A stretch of 64,000 bases of DNA, taken from an uncultured Holophagaceae bacterium (GTDB taxonomy: Bacteria > Acidobacteriota > Holophagae > Holophagales > Holophagaceae). Location: positions 1 through 64,000 of the forward strand of contig CAIOFF010000066.1 of the NCBI GenBank assembly GCA_903857495.1, given 5' to 3'. Made by a program: the position numbers and the translations under genes. Position 1 is the stretch's first letter; each line of letters starts with the position of its first letter. Positions 33,407 to 42,903 of the stretch are shown one piece after another. The notes under the pieces were generated by a model. That model ran no database searches. It saw nothing but the letters and a program-made list of their open reading frames with translations, and was not told the origin of the DNA.

Positions 33407-34011
33407 TGCGTCTCCTGCACCAGCAGCCCGAAGGCTTCGATCCCGCCGTCCCCTGGACGCAGGAGTCCGAGAGCATCCGCCAGGACTCGCGCATCTTTCG
33501 GCAGATCGTGGCCCAGCGCCGCAGCCCCCACACGGGGCGGCAACACGCCTTCTATCGCCTCGAGGGGCCGGACTGGGTGAACGTGGTGGCCTTCACGCGC
33601 AACGGCGAGCTGCTGGTGGTCGAACAGTTCCGCCATGGCATCGACGCCTCGACCCTGGAGATCCCCGGGGGCGGCTGTGACCAGGGCGAGGCCCCGGAAG
33701 GGGCGGCGCGCCGGGAGCTGCGGGAAGAGACGGGCTTCGTCTCCCGGAGCTGGGTGTCCCTGGGCTCCTGCACCCCCAATCCCGCCACCCAGACCAACCG
33801 CTGCCACACCTTCCTGGCCCTGGACTGCGAGCCCGAGGGCGGGCTGGAGCTGGATCCCGCCGAGGAGCTCCAGGTCTGGGCCTGCGCCTGGGCCGAGTGG
33901 GAGACCCGCATGCGCCGGGGCGAGATCCACCACGCCCTGGTCCTGACGGCCTTCCAGCTGCTGAGCCTCTGGGAAGGCTGGCCGGGGCTGCGGCAGAGGC
34001 TGGAGACCTGA
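33406..34011 (+). CDS. Nudix hydrolase
   Basis: The 201-residue protein carries the Nudix box GGGCDQGEAPEGAARRELRE followed by ETGF (G-x5-E-x7-R-E-x2-E-E-x-G), about residues 85-108. That motif binds Mg and cleaves nucleoside diphosphate derivatives. The ADP-ribose/sugar-nucleotide branch seems likely because of the size and TLEIPGG start. It overlaps the rhodanese stop and is followed after one base by the gene at 34013. Confidence 0.9.
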   Translation: MRLLHQQPEGFDPAVPWTQESESIRQDSRIFRQIVAQRRSPHTGRQHAFYRLEGPDWVNVVAFTRNGELLVVEQFRHGIDASTLEIPGGGCDQGEAPEGAARRELREETGFVSRSWVSLGSCTPNPATQTNRCHTFLALDCEPEGGLELDPAEELQVWACAWAEWETRMRRGEIHHALVLTAFQLLSLWEGWPGLRQRLET

Positions 34012-34012
34012 G

Positions 34013-35074
34013 ATGCTCCGACCCGCCCTGCTCGTCCCTGTCTGCTGCGTGGCCCTGGCGGCCCAGCCTGCGGTGCCCTTCTGCCAGGTGGCCGGCGCCC
34101 CGAACCCCCGCTTCGAGGCGGAGCTGGACGCGGCCATCCAGGCCCTCGCCCCGGCGGACCGGCGGACCTTCTTCAAGGAGCTGCGAACCAAGCAGCGCGA
34201 ACTGCAATATCGAATTCTCGAGGTGGAGCGCGGTCTCCAGCAGGCCCAGTCGCTACGGAACACCCTCGAGCGCGAGGGCTCGCCGAACCTGCCCCAGGCC
34301 CAGGCCCTGGTGGTGGGCCAGTCCCGGATGCTGGCGGAGTTCCGGGAGCTGGACCGGGTCATCGCCCGCAAGCGCTGGATCGAGGATCCGCTCAAGCTCG
34401 ACGCGGACGAGCTCAAAGTGGACCTCTACGGCGGCTTCCAGTTCTCCAGCCTCTTCAGTGAAGGGGATACCCACGGCTCCTTCTTCTCCAAGTCGCGCCC
34501 CTTTGTGGCCCTGGACATCCGGCAGACCTTCCGTCGGCCGGCCCAGGACACCTGGATGGAGGTCTTCAGCACCCTCGCCTTCCAGTCCTCGAGCTTCGAG
34601 ACCTCAGAGACCATGAACGTCATTACCAGCAGCGGCCACTTCCGGGGCGAGGTGGGCCTCTGGTGGATGCAGACCCTCACCGAGCGGGTGAGCTGGGGCG
34701 TGGTTGGTAGCGCCGGGGTGGTGGGCTTCAGCCAGCCCGTGGTGCAGGAGGACTTGATCGGCACGGCCCGGAACGAGTTCCGCAACCGCTTCAAGCTCGG
34801 CCTCACGACCCGGCAGGAGGAGGGCTCGTTCAAGGGCTCCTTCGCCGAGTGGTCCTACCTCCGCGATCCCCTCTTCCGCTACCAGGACCGGCTCTACATG
34901 CGGGGCCGGGTGGTGCTGTCCCAGTTCGGCTCCCAGGGCGCCAGCGGCGACTTCTACATGGAGGGCTCCGTGAACAAGGGCCGCCACGGGAAGGACGAGG
35001 CCGTGGTCCTGGTGGGCTTCCGGCTCAGCACCCTGGCCTTCTTCCGCAGCCTGGGCGGTCCAGCCCGGCCCTGA
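34013..35074 (+). CDS. Secreted protein with coiled coil and probable beta-barrel
   Basis: The 353-residue product has a signal peptide (to about residue 17, ALAAQ), then a predicted coiled coil of about residues 45-105 rich in Glu, Arg and Leu. A C-terminal part of alternating hydrophobic strands follows (VDLYGGFQFSSLF, GVVGSAGVVGFS, VVLSQFGSQG), probably a small outer-membrane barrel or periplasmic beta-rich domain. No known family is recognised. It follows the Nudix gene by one base. The 3' end has an inverted repeat in the gap before yajQ. Confidence 0.7.
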   Translation: MLRPALLVPVCCVALAAQPAVPFCQVAGAPNPRFEAELDAAIQALAPADRRTFFKELRTKQRELQYRILEVERGLQQAQSLRNTLEREGSPNLPQAQALVVGQSRMLAEFRELDRVIARKRWIEDPLKLDADELKVDLYGGFQFSSLFSEGDTHGSFFSKSRPFVALDIRQTFRRPAQDTWMEVFSTLAFQSSSFETSETMNVITSSGHFRGEVGLWWMQTLTERVSWGVVGSAGVVGFSQPVVQEDLIGTARNEFRNRFKLGLTTRQEEGSFKGSFAEWSYLRDPLFRYQDRLYMRGRVVLSQFGSQGASGDFYMEGSVNKGRHGKDEAVVLVGFRLSTLAFFRSLGGPARP

Positions 35075-35078
35075 GGCG

Positions 35079-35117
35079 CTTGGAAAAGTTGTTTCCTCGG
35101 TCTTCATCTTTTCCAAG
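35079..35117 (+). terminator. Hairpin between the barrel-like gene and yajQ
   Basis: CTTGGAAAAG (35079-35088) and CTTTTCCAAG (35108-35117) are perfect 10-bp inverted repeats with a 19-base loop. The A and T tracts are inside the stem. No T-run follows, so it is a possible but weak terminator or a regulatory site. Confidence 0.4.
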
Positions 35118-35165
35118 GCAGCTGCGGGCGGTAGTCTGGAAGCCTGATCACCCTGAGGAGTTCCC

Positions 35166-35663
35166 ATGGCCAGCGAGTGCTCTTTCGACGTTGTCTGCAA
35201 GGTCGATCTGGACGAGGTCAAGAATGCGGTGTCCCAGGCCATGAAGGAGATCGGCCAGCGCTACGACTTCAAGGGTTCGGTCTCGAAGGTCGAGCTGAAG
35301 GACGACAAGGTGCTGGTGCTCAACAGCGATGACGAGGTGAAGCTCAAGGCCGTCATCGACGTGCTGCAGACCAAGCTGCACAAGCGCGGCGTCAGCATCC
35401 GCAGCATGGTCTACGGCAAGCTCGAGCCGGCGTCCAAGGGCAGCGTGCGCCAGGAAGTCACCATCCAGCAGGGCATCCCCATCGAGAAGGCCAAGGGCCT
35501 GATCAAGGCCGTCAAGGACGCCAAGATCAAGGTGCAGGCCAGCATCCAGGGCGACCAGCTGCGGGTCAGCGGCAAGAGCCGCGACGACCTGCAGGAGGTC
35601 ATCGCCCTCTTCAAGCGGGACGACCAGGGCCTGGACCTGCAGTTCACGAACTACCGGGGCTGA
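35166..35663 (+). CDS. yajQ: YajQ family nucleotide-binding protein
   Basis: The 165-residue soluble protein has two RRM-like folds and the signature SFDVVCKVDLDEVKNA near the N-terminus and RYDFKGSVSKVEL after it. YajQ relatives bind cyclic di-GMP or other nucleotides and influence transcription or virulence; the exact role varies by species. The length agrees with the family, and GAGGAG is well placed upstream. The polyprenyl synthase starts one base after the stop. Confidence 0.95.
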   Translation: MASECSFDVVCKVDLDEVKNAVSQAMKEIGQRYDFKGSVSKVELKDDKVLVLNSDDEVKLKAVIDVLQTKLHKRGVSIRSMVYGKLEPASKGSVRQEVTIQQGIPIEKAKGLIKAVKDAKIKVQASIQGDQLRVSGKSRDDLQEVIALFKRDDQGLDLQFTNYRG

Positions 35664-35664
35664 C

Positions 35665-36660
35665 GTGGCCCGCCTCGACCTCTCGCACTACTTCCTCCCC
35701 ATCGCCCCCAAGCTGGCCGCGGTGGAGGCGGAGCTGCAGCGCATCCTGCAGAGCGATGTGGAGGTGGTCCAGAAGCTCGCCGACCATGTCCGGGGCGGCC
35801 AGGGCAAGCGGCTCCGGCCCGCGCTGGTCATGCTCTCGTCGCGTTTCTGCGGCGTGCAGAACGAAGAAGACGTCCGCTTCGGGGCCGTCTTCGAGCTGAT
35901 CCATACGGCGACCCTGGTCCACGACGACGTCATCGACCACGCCCAGCTCCGGCGGGGCATGCCCACGCTGAACCGGCTCTGGGGCAACACTCTGACGGTG
36001 CTGTTCGGCGACCTGCTCTACCTGGTGGCCATGGGCGAGGCCATCGCCGGGCGCAGCTGGCGGATGATGGAGATCTTCGCGGAAGTGACCACCCGCATGA
36101 TCGAGGGTGAGCTCATCCAGAACGACGTGCTCTTCAAGCTGGACACCAGCCGCAAGGACTACTTCGACATCCAGGAGCGCAAGACCGCCCTGCTGTTCAG
36201 CGGCTGTACCGAGAGCGGGGCCGTCCTCACGGGCCGGAGCGCGGAGGAGTGCCTGGCCATGCGGCAGTATGGCCTGGAAGTGGGCCGCGCCTTCCAGCTG
36301 GTGGACGACCTGCTGGACTACACCGCCACCAGCGCCGAGCTGGGCAAGCCCGCCTTCAGTGACCTGCGCGAGGGCAAGCTCACGCTGCCCATGCTGACCC
36401 TGCTGGAGCTGGCCCCGGACGAGGTCCGGGACCTGGTCCGCACCATCTGGGACCGGGGCGAGGAGGTGCCCATTCCCGCCGACGAGGAGGCCCGCCTGCG
36501 GGAGCTCATCGCCCGGCACGACGCCCTGGCCGAGACCCGCGACCTGGCCCTGCGCGCCTCCCGCAATGCCGTGGCGCACCTGGCTGCCGTGGCCGGTGAC
36601 CCGGCCACGGGCGAGCTGCTGCGCGAGATCCCCGAAGCGCTGCTGTCCCGCAGCAAGTAG
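35665..36660 (+). CDS. ispB: Polyprenyl diphosphate synthase
   Basis: It extends isoprenoid chains for quinones or lipid carriers. The 331-residue product starts at GTG 35665, one base after the yajQ stop. Both Asp-rich motifs are present: HDDVIDHA (first, about residue 90) and LVDDLLDYT (second, about residue 213), as are GGQGKRLRP and GNTLTVLFGDLL. The region after the first motif matches long-chain (octaprenyl-type) synthases, but chain length cannot be read from sequence with certainty. Confidence 0.9.
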   Translation: MARLDLSHYFLPIAPKLAAVEAELQRILQSDVEVVQKLADHVRGGQGKRLRPALVMLSSRFCGVQNEEDVRFGAVFELIHTATLVHDDVIDHAQLRRGMPTLNRLWGNTLTVLFGDLLYLVAMGEAIAGRSWRMMEIFAEVTTRMIEGELIQNDVLFKLDTSRKDYFDIQERKTALLFSGCTESGAVLTGRSAEECLAMRQYGLEVGRAFQLVDDLLDYTATSAELGKPAFSDLREGKLTLPMLTLLELAPDEVRDLVRTIWDRGEEVPIPADEEARLRELIARHDALAETRDLALRASRNAVAHLAAVAGDPATGELLREIPEALLSRSK

Positions 36661-36669
36661 CGGCCAGCG

Positions 36670-38019
36670 CTACACGGTCTCGAGCAGGCGCTGGAAGTCC
36701 GGGAGCTCCCGGAGGGCGTCCAGGTCGCCGTCGTGGCGCAGCCAGTCCTTCTGGGTGAGCCCGGCGGCTACGGCCTGCCTCAGGCACGCCAGGGCCTCGG
36801 CAGGCTCGCCCGCCAGGGCGTTGATGCAGCCCAGGTTGTAGAGCAGCATGGGGTCGTCCGGGTCCATGCTGCGGGCCAGCCGGGCCCAGGCCAGGCCCTT
36901 CTCCCGCTCGCCCAGGGCCACCAGGGCGTTGGCGCCGAGGTAGCGGGCGCGCACGTCGTCCGGAACGTGCTCCAGCCGCTGCTCCACCAGGGCCAGCCCC
37001 TGCCGCCGGGCCCGCTCGGCCTCGTCCTCGACGCCCAGGCTGTGGTAGGCCTGGGCCACCAGCAGGATGGCCTGGAAGTCCTCGGGGCGCAGGGCTGCCG
37101 CCCACTCGAAGTATTCGATGGCGCGCTCCAGCTTCCCGGCGGCAAAGCAGTGCCGGGCATAGAAGTAGGCGGCCTCGTAGAGGTTGGGATCCAGCCGCAG
37201 CGCGGTCTCGAAGGCCGCCTCGGCCTCTTCAGCCTGGCCTGCCGCGGACAGGGCCGCGCCCCGGGAGGCATGGGCCTCGGCCAGGGTGGGATCCAGCTCC
37301 AGGGCCTTCCGGCTGCAGGCCTCGGCCAGCTCCCGCTGGGTCTCGGTGCGCTCGATGTAGATATGGGCGTAGGCCGCGCAGTTGGCCAGCCCCGCCCAGG
37401 CCGAGGCGTAGCCCGGGTCAAGGTCCAGGGCCTGCTGGAACATCTGGGCGGCGAAGACCATGCCGTGGCGGTTGAAGCGATAGTAGTAGCTCCGGCCCCG
37501 CAGGTAGAACTCGTAGGCTCGCAGGTCCACGGCCCGCCGGATCCGGGGCGGCGGGGAGGTCTTGAGGGCCCCGGCAACGCTCTGGATGAGCTCCTCCAGG
37601 GTCGGGAACAGGTCCTTCCGGTCAAAGACGAAGGTTCGGGTCCACAGCATCTGGTCCGTGGCCACGGCGACCAGCTCCGCCTTGACGCTCAGCAGATCGC
37701 CCTGGGGCTGGAGGGAGCCTCCCAGGATGGCGTCCGCCTGCAGGCGGCGCCCCACTTCGGCCAGGGCGAGGCCCGAGCCTCCATACAGGAAGGAGGTGGT
37801 CCGCGAGATGACCCGGAGTCCATCCAGCTGGTTCAGGGCCTGAAGGATCTCCTCCGCAAGCCCCTCCGTGAGCGGCTCCTCACCCCCCTCGGGCCGCAGG
37901 TCCAGGAAGGGCAGCACGGCCACCACCGGGAGCCCCCGCCGGGACCGGGGGGGCAGGGGGCTCTTCGCGTGGGCAGGGATCTGCTGGACCTGAGAGGACT
38001 TGCCTGATGGAACGGACAT
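36670..38019 (-). CDS. TPR protein with TolB/FlgO-like N-terminal domain
   Basis: The 449-residue protein begins with a Pro-rich cytoplasmic tail and a VVAVLPFLDLRPEGGEEPL domain, which is seen in TPR proteins near adenylate cyclases and kinases and includes DAILGGSLQ and DQMLWTRTF. From about residue 190 on it has at least six TPR units (SAWAGLANCAAYAHIYIE, AAYFYARHCFAAGKLERA, etc.). It is soluble, with no kinase or cyclase domain. It probably acts as a scaffold. Converges with the polyprenyl synthase with a nine-base gap. Confidence 0.8.
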   Translation of the reverse strand: MSVPSGKSSQVQQIPAHAKSPLPPRSRRGLPVVAVLPFLDLRPEGGEEPLTEGLAEEILQALNQLDGLRVISRTTSFLYGGSGLALAEVGRRLQADAILGGSLQPQGDLLSVKAELVAVATDQMLWTRTFVFDRKDLFPTLEELIQSVAGALKTSPPPRIRRAVDLRAYEFYLRGRSYYYRFNRHGMVFAAQMFQQALDLDPGYASAWAGLANCAAYAHIYIERTETQRELAEACSRKALELDPTLAEAHASRGAALSAAGQAEEAEAAFETALRLDPNLYEAAYFYARHCFAAGKLERAIEYFEWAAALRPEDFQAILLVAQAYHSLGVEDEAERARRQGLALVEQRLEHVPDDVRARYLGANALVALGEREKGLAWARLARSMDPDDPMLLYNLGCINALAGEPAEALACLRQAVAAGLTQKDWLRHDGDLDALRELPDFQRLLETV

Positions 38020-38110
38020 CTCCCACCTCCCACCTTGTACAGCATGGGAAGACCGCCTCGCCGCGCAAGGGTGGCCTCCTGGTGGGGATTCGGAGAAAAC
38101 CGCGGTGGGT

Positions 38111-39649
38111 TTAGGCCTCAGGCTCCCCGATCCGCAGGTCGAAGGGGATGCCAGCGCGCTTGCAGGCGGCGATGAAGGACTCCTTGTCGGGGCACCGGAT
38201 GTAGGCCTCCATGGCCTCGACCTTCCGGTCCTTGATGAGCTCCACCAGGGCGTCGTTCATGAGGCGCTGCCCGTAGCTGCGGCCGGTCTGCATGGCGCTG
38301 GCGATCTGGAAGTTCTTGCCCTCGCGGATCAGGTTGGCGATGGCCGGGGTGATGAAGAGGGTCTCCAGGGCCGCGATGCGGCCGCCGCCCACGCGCTTCA
38401 TCAGGATCTGGCTGACCACGCACTTGAGGGAGTCCGCGAGCATGACCCGGATCTGCTGCTGGCGGTCCGCGGGGAACTGGTCCACGATGCGGTCCACGGT
38501 GCCGATGGCGCTGCTGGTGTGCAGGGTGCCGAACACCAGGTGGCCGGTGACGGCCGTCTCCAGGGCGATGGCGATGGTCTCCAGGTCCCGCATCTCGCCG
38601 ACCATGACGATGTCCGGGTCCTCGCGCAGGGCCGCCCGGAGGCCGCTCTTGAAGCTGTCCGTGTGGGTGCCCACCTCGCGTTGGTTCACCAGGCAGCCCT
38701 TGCGGGGGTGCACGAACTCGATGGGGTCCTCGATGGTGAGGATGTGGTCCCGCCGCTTCTGGTTGGCCAGGTCCACGATGGCGGCCAGGGTGGTGGACTT
38801 GCCGCTGCCCGTGGGGCCGGTCACCAGCACGAGCCCCTTGGAGAGCCCGGCCAGGCGGCGCACGGGTTCGGGCAAGCCGAGTTTGTCTGGATCCGGCAGC
38901 TGGTTGGGGATGACCCGGCAGACGAACCCCGGCCCCACCCGGTCCTGGAAGTAGTTCACGCGCAGGCGGCAGCCGCCAGCCTCGTAGGGATAGGCGAAGT
39001 CCGTGTCGTGGTGCTCCTGGAAGCGCTGCCAGGCCGGGGCCGGGGCCAGAGACTCCATCATCTCCAGCAAGGTGGCAGGATCGAGCGGCCCGAAGCCTTC
39101 GAGCTCCTGCATGTCGCCGTGGACGCGGGCCAGGGGCGGCTCGTGGGCGGTGCAGTGCAGGTCCGAGCCCTTCTTCTCCAACAGCGTGGACAGGAGGCGC
39201 TCGGCGAGGGGATGGCCCTGGGCCTTGCGGCTGGGGCGGGAGGCGGCCGGAGGGCGGGGCGCCTCGGGGGCTGGCGGCTGGACCGCAGGGGCCATGGGCG
39301 CCGGAGGGGCTTCGGGTGGTTCCGCTGCCAGCGGCTTCTGGGAGGGGCCCAGGTGGACCGCCAGGATCTGGGGAGTGTCCTGGAAGCGGCTCAGGCGGAT
39401 CCGGAAGGCCTGGCCGCCCTGCTCGTAGTCGAACTCGGCCTGGCCCTCGTTCTGCCAGGCCCCCTTCAGGGCCGGGGGCACCACATCACCCGCCAGCACC
39501 TCCACCATCACGCCGGGGAGCGGGTTGGGCAGCAGGTCCACACTCTCGCCTGTTTTCAGTTCCAGCCGGGGTTTCCGGTCGGCTTTTACCTCCAGCCGAA
39601 GGCCTGCTTTCGCGATGACGTGGGAGAGCAGTCGATCCAACTGGGCCAT
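38111..39649 (-). CDS. pilT: Type IV pilus retraction ATPase, PilT/PilU-type with N-terminal extension
   Basis: It powers pilus retraction and twitching. With the start at ATG 39649 (a GTG 18 bases upstream is less likely) the product is 512 residues, 150 or so longer than PilT. The N-terminal ~130 residues and a Pro-rich linker precede the normal core: Walker A GPTGSGKST, the ASP box HILTIEDPIEFVH, the Walker B-like DIVMVGEMRD and the His box FGTLHTSSA, all intact. The extension could dock to the pilus machine or to a regulator. No other pilus gene is in the window. Confidence 0.9.
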   Translation of the reverse strand: MAQLDRLLSHVIAKAGLRLEVKADRKPRLELKTGESVDLLPNPLPGVMVEVLAGDVVPPALKGAWQNEGQAEFDYEQGGQAFRIRLSRFQDTPQILAVHLGPSQKPLAAEPPEAPPAPMAPAVQPPAPEAPRPPAASRPSRKAQGHPLAERLLSTLLEKKGSDLHCTAHEPPLARVHGDMQELEGFGPLDPATLLEMMESLAPAPAWQRFQEHHDTDFAYPYEAGGCRLRVNYFQDRVGPGFVCRVIPNQLPDPDKLGLPEPVRRLAGLSKGLVLVTGPTGSGKSTTLAAIVDLANQKRRDHILTIEDPIEFVHPRKGCLVNQREVGTHTDSFKSGLRAALREDPDIVMVGEMRDLETIAIALETAVTGHLVFGTLHTSSAIGTVDRIVDQFPADRQQQIRVMLADSLKCVVSQILMKRVGGGRIAALETLFITPAIANLIREGKNFQIASAMQTGRSYGQRLMNDALVELIKDRKVEAMEAYIRCPDKESFIAACKRAGIPFDLRIGEPEA

Positions 39650-39751
39650 GGGAGGACTCCGGGACACTCAAAGGATGCCATGGGTCACAGCCTTCGTGGT
39701 TCGGCGCGGGGCGTTCGGCCGCTAGACTGGAGGTAACTCAACGGAGCCCGC

Positions 39752-40909
39752 ATGAACATCCATGAATACCAAGCCAAAGAACTGCTCCGGCAGTACAAGG
39801 TGGCCACGCCCGATGGGCAGGTGGCCCAGGATGCCGAAGAGGCGCGCATGATCACGAAGGGCTTCGGCGGCGCCAGCGTCGTGAAGGCCCAGATCCACGC
39901 CGGTGGCCGCGGCAAGGGCGGCGGCGTCAAGTTCGCCACGGACCCCGACAAGGCCGCAGAGCTGTTCAAGGCCATGGCCGGCATGCAGCTGGTCACCAAG
40001 CAGACCGGTCCCGAGGGCCGCAAGGTCCGCACCGTGTTCCTCTCCAAGCCCGTGGACATCGCCCGGGAGCTCTACCTGAGCTTCCTGGTGGACCGTTCCT
40101 CCAGCCGCATCACCATCCTGGCCTCGACCGAGGGCGGCGTGGAGATCGAGGAGGTCGCCGAGAAGACCCCCGAGAAGATCGTCAAGGTCGCCGTGGATCC
40201 GGCCCTGGGCCTCTGCGGCTTCCAGGCCCGCCAGGTCGCCTTCGCCCTCGGCCTCGAGGGCGACGCCTTCAAGCAGGGTGTGGTCTTCCTGCAGAACCTC
40301 TACAAGCTCTTCGTGGACAAGGACTGCTCCATGGTGGAGATCAACCCGCTGGTGGTCACCAAGACGGGCGATGTCACGGCCCTGGACGCCAAGATCGGCT
40401 TCGATGACAACGGCCTCTTCCGGCATCCCGATGTCCTCGCCTTCCGCGACCTCAACGAAGAGGCCGAGGAGGAGATCGATGCCAGCAAGTACAACCTGAA
40501 CTTCATCAAGCTGGATGGTGAGATCGGCTGCATGGTGAACGGCGCGGGTCTGGCCATGGGCACCATGGACATCATCAAGTATCACGGTGGCTCCCCCGCC
40601 AACTTCCTGGATGTGGGCGGCAGCGCCACCGAGGACGCGGTGAAGAACGCCTTCCGCATCATCCTCAACGATTCCGCCGTGAAGGCCGTGCTGGTGAACA
40701 TCTTCGGCGGCATTATGCGCTGCGACATCGTGGCCGGTGGCATCGTGAAGGCCGCCAAGGAGATCGGCATCAAGGTGCCGGTGGTGGTGCGCCTCGAGGG
40801 CACCAACGTCGAGGAAGGCAAGGCCATCCTGGCCGCCAGCGGACTGAACCTGATCGTCGCCGCCGACCTCAAGGACGCCGCCACCAAGGTCGTCGCCTCG
40901 ATTCAATAA
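39752..40909 (+). CDS. sucC: Succinyl-CoA synthetase (ADP-forming) subunit beta
   Basis: Together with SucD it makes ATP from succinyl-CoA in the TCA cycle. The 385-residue product starts [15 protein letters not shown], typical of SucC, and has an ATP-grasp domain ([47 protein letters not shown]) and the C-terminal [17 protein letters not shown] segment. CGGAG is upstream. sucD is 143 bases downstream, a larger gap than usual because a repeat is inserted between them. Confidence 0.96.
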   Translation: MNIHEYQAKELLRQYKVATPDGQVAQDAEEARMITKGFGGASVVKAQIHAGGRGKGGGVKFATDPDKAAELFKAMAGMQLVTKQTGPEGRKVRTVFLSKPVDIARELYLSFLVDRSSSRITILASTEGGVEIEEVAEKTPEKIVKVAVDPALGLCGFQARQVAFALGLEGDAFKQGVVFLQNLYKLFVDKDCSMVEINPLVVTKTGDVTALDAKIGFDDNGLFRHPDVLAFRDLNEEAEEEIDASKYNLNFIKLDGEIGCMVNGAGLAMGTMDIIKYHGGSPANFLDVGGSATEDAVKNAFRIILNDSAVKAVLVNIFGGIMRCDIVAGGIVKAAKEIGIKVPVVVRLEGTNVEEGKAILAASGLNLIVAADLKDAATKVVASIQ

Positions 40910-40914
40910 TTGAA

Positions 40915-41018
40915 AACCACTCTCGCGGAGGTTGCAGAGATGACTGAGGGACGCTGAGGAAAAGCAATTCCTTCTCTGCGATCCTCCGCCTCCTCCTCTT
41001 TCCTCTGCGAGAGTTTTT
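40915..41018. repeat. AACCACTCTCGCGGAG inverted repeat between sucC and sucD
   Basis: The left arm is AACCACTCTCGCGGAG and the right arm CTCTGCGAGAGTTTTT, partly complementary, around a GC-rich centre with another CTGAGG/CCTCCG word pair. It shares both arms with the kbl-side repeat (26975-27089). It ends 34 bases before the sucD start. It may form a terminator or attenuator between the two genes. Confidence 0.75.
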
Positions 41019-41052
41019 CTCCTGTTCTCATTGATTCTTAGAGAGGTATGAC

Positions 41053-41928
41053 ATGGCTGTTCTCGTGGGCAACCACACCAAACTCATCGTCCAGGGCATC
41101 ACGGGCCGCGAAGGGCTCTTCCATGCCAAGGGCTGCCGGGACTACGGCACCAACGTGGTCGGCGGCGTGACCCCCGGCAAGGGCGGCACCGAGGTGGACG
41201 GCTTCCCCGTCTTCAACACCGTGAAGGAAGCCGTAGCCAAGACCGGCGCCAACGCCACCATGATCTTCGTGCCCCCCGGCGGCGCTGCGGACGGCATCCT
41301 GGAGGCCCTGGAAGGTGGCATCGAGCTGATCGTCTGCATCACCGAGGGCATCCCCGTCCTCGACATGGTCAAGGTCAAGCGCGTCCTGGCTGACTACCCC
41401 AACAGCCGCCTCATCGGCCCCAACTGCCCCGGCATCATCAGCCCCGGCATCGCCAAGATCGGCATCATGCCCGGCCGCATCCACCTCAAGGGCAACGTCG
41501 GCGTGGTCAGCCGCTCCGGCACCCTCACCTATGAGGCCGTGGGCCAGCTCACCGCCCTGGGCATCGGCCAGAGCACCTGCATCGGCATCGGCGGCGATCC
41601 CGTCAACGGGACCAGCCACATCGACACCCTGCGCATGTTCCAGGACGATCCGGACACCCACGCCATCATCATGATCGGCGAGATCGGCGGCAGCGCCGAG
41701 GAAGAGGCCGCGGAGTTCGTGAAGCAGTACGTCACGAAGCCCGTGGTGGCCTTCATCGCCGGCCAGACCGCCCCTCCGGGCCGCCGCATGGGCCACGCGG
41801 GCGCCATCATCTCCGGGGGCAAGGGCACCGCCGCCGAGAAGATGAAGGCCCTCACCGCCGCGGGCATCACCGTGGTGCAGAGCCCCGCTGACATGGGCAA
41901 GGCGCTGGCTGAGCGGCTCAAGGGCTAG
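41053..41928 (+). CDS. sucD: Succinyl-CoA synthetase subunit alpha
   Basis: The 291-residue product holds the CoA-binding N-terminal domain ([27 protein letters not shown]) and the phosphohistidine loop [11 protein letters not shown]. It pairs with SucC. The start ATG has GAGAGG upstream. A strong bidirectional terminator follows at 41938. Confidence 0.96.
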   Translation: MAVLVGNHTKLIVQGITGREGLFHAKGCRDYGTNVVGGVTPGKGGTEVDGFPVFNTVKEAVAKTGANATMIFVPPGGAADGILEALEGGIELIVCITEGIPVLDMVKVKRVLADYPNSRLIGPNCPGIISPGIAKIGIMPGRIHLKGNVGVVSRSGTLTYEAVGQLTALGIGQSTCIGIGGDPVNGTSHIDTLRMFQDDPDTHAIIMIGEIGGSAEEEAAEFVKQYVTKPVVAFIAGQTAPPGRRMGHAGAIISGGKGTAAEKMKALTAAGITVVQSPADMGKALAERLKG

Positions 41929-41937
41929 GCTTTTCGC

Positions 41938-41984
41938 CAGACGCAAAACAGGCGGCCCGGTCCGGGCCGCCTGTTTTGCGTCTG
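41938..41984. terminator. Strong bidirectional terminator after sucD
   Basis: CAGACGCAAAACAGGCGGCC at the left pairs with GGCCGCCTGTTTTGCGTCTG at the right, a nearly perfect palindrome of 47 bases with a central GGTCC loop. The A and T tracts are in the stem, so it can act in both directions. It separates sucCD from the radical SAM gene. Confidence 0.9.
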
Positions 41985-42024
41985 GGAGCAGAGGCGGCGG
42001 GGACTGCCTTGCTATCCTGAGGGC

Positions 42025-42903
42025 ATGACGGAACTCATCAAGGCCCACTTGGATCACCGGCGCATCTGGCGGGACTTCGATTATTGCTACCCAGTGATCT
42101 CGCGGCGCAGCCACGGCCTGAGCCTCGGGGTGAACCTGAACCCTGACAAGGTGTGCAACTTCGACTGCGTCTACTGCGAGGTGGACCACCAGACCCCGGC
42201 TCGGCGCCGGGACCTGGACCTGACCCAGCTGGAGCGCGAGCTGGGCCTGCTGCTGGACCTCGCGGCCAGCGGAGAGATCTACGACGTTCCCCCCTTTGAC
42301 TCCGCCGCTCCGGCGCAGCGGCGCCTCAATGACATCGCCTTCAGCGGCGACGGCGAGCCCACCACGGCGCGGGAGTTCGCCGAGGTCATCGGCCGCATCG
42401 CCCGGCTCAAGGCCCAGCGGGGGCTCGACGACGTGAAGCTGGTGCTGATCACGGACTCCAGCCGCCTCCAGGCACCCGAGGTGGTGCGGGGGCTGGAACT
42501 GCTCGTGGCGAACCAGGGTGAGATCTGGGCCAAGCTGGACGCAGGCACCGAGGCCTTCTACCGCGAGATCTGCCGCAGCCAGGTGCCCTTCGAGCGCATC
42601 CTTGACAACCTGCTGGTCACGGCCCGGCGCTGGCCGATCCTGATTCAGACGCTCTTCCTGAGCTGGCAGGGGCAGGGGCCCTCCGAGGCTGAGCTGGAAG
42701 CCTACGGCCAGCGCCTCCAGCACCTCCTGAACCAGGGCGGCCAACTCCAGGGCCTGCAGCTCTACACCGTGGCGCGCCCCACCCCCGAGCCGGAGGCGCG
42801 CCCCCTGCGCCACCGCGAGCTGGACGCTATCGCCGCGCGCCTCAAGGACCGCTTTCCCGCCCTGCCCATGGAGGTCTACTACGGGCCGGAGGACGGGGTC
42901 TGA
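42025..42903 (+). CDS. Radical SAM protein, COG0731-like (wybutosine-related group)
   Basis: The 292-residue enzyme binds the 4Fe-4S cluster through CNFDCVYC (C-x3-C-x2-C) and has the early VNLNPDKVCNFDCVYCEV block and later FSGDGEPTTAREF block typical of the COG0731 group. In archaea its relatives make a wybutosine intermediate on tRNA; bacterial members have unclear functions. The next gene (capA) starts on its stop codon (TGATG), so the two are co-translated. The exact substrate is unknown. Confidence 0.85.
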   Translation: MTELIKAHLDHRRIWRDFDYCYPVISRRSHGLSLGVNLNPDKVCNFDCVYCEVDHQTPARRRDLDLTQLERELGLLLDLAASGEIYDVPPFDSAAPAQRRLNDIAFSGDGEPTTAREFAEVIGRIARLKAQRGLDDVKLVLITDSSRLQAPEVVRGLELLVANQGEIWAKLDAGTEAFYREICRSQVPFERILDNLLVTARRWPILIQTLFLSWQGQGPSEAELEAYGQRLQHLLNQGGQLQGLQLYTVARPTPEPEARPLRHRELDAIAARLKDRFPALPMEVYYGPEDGV

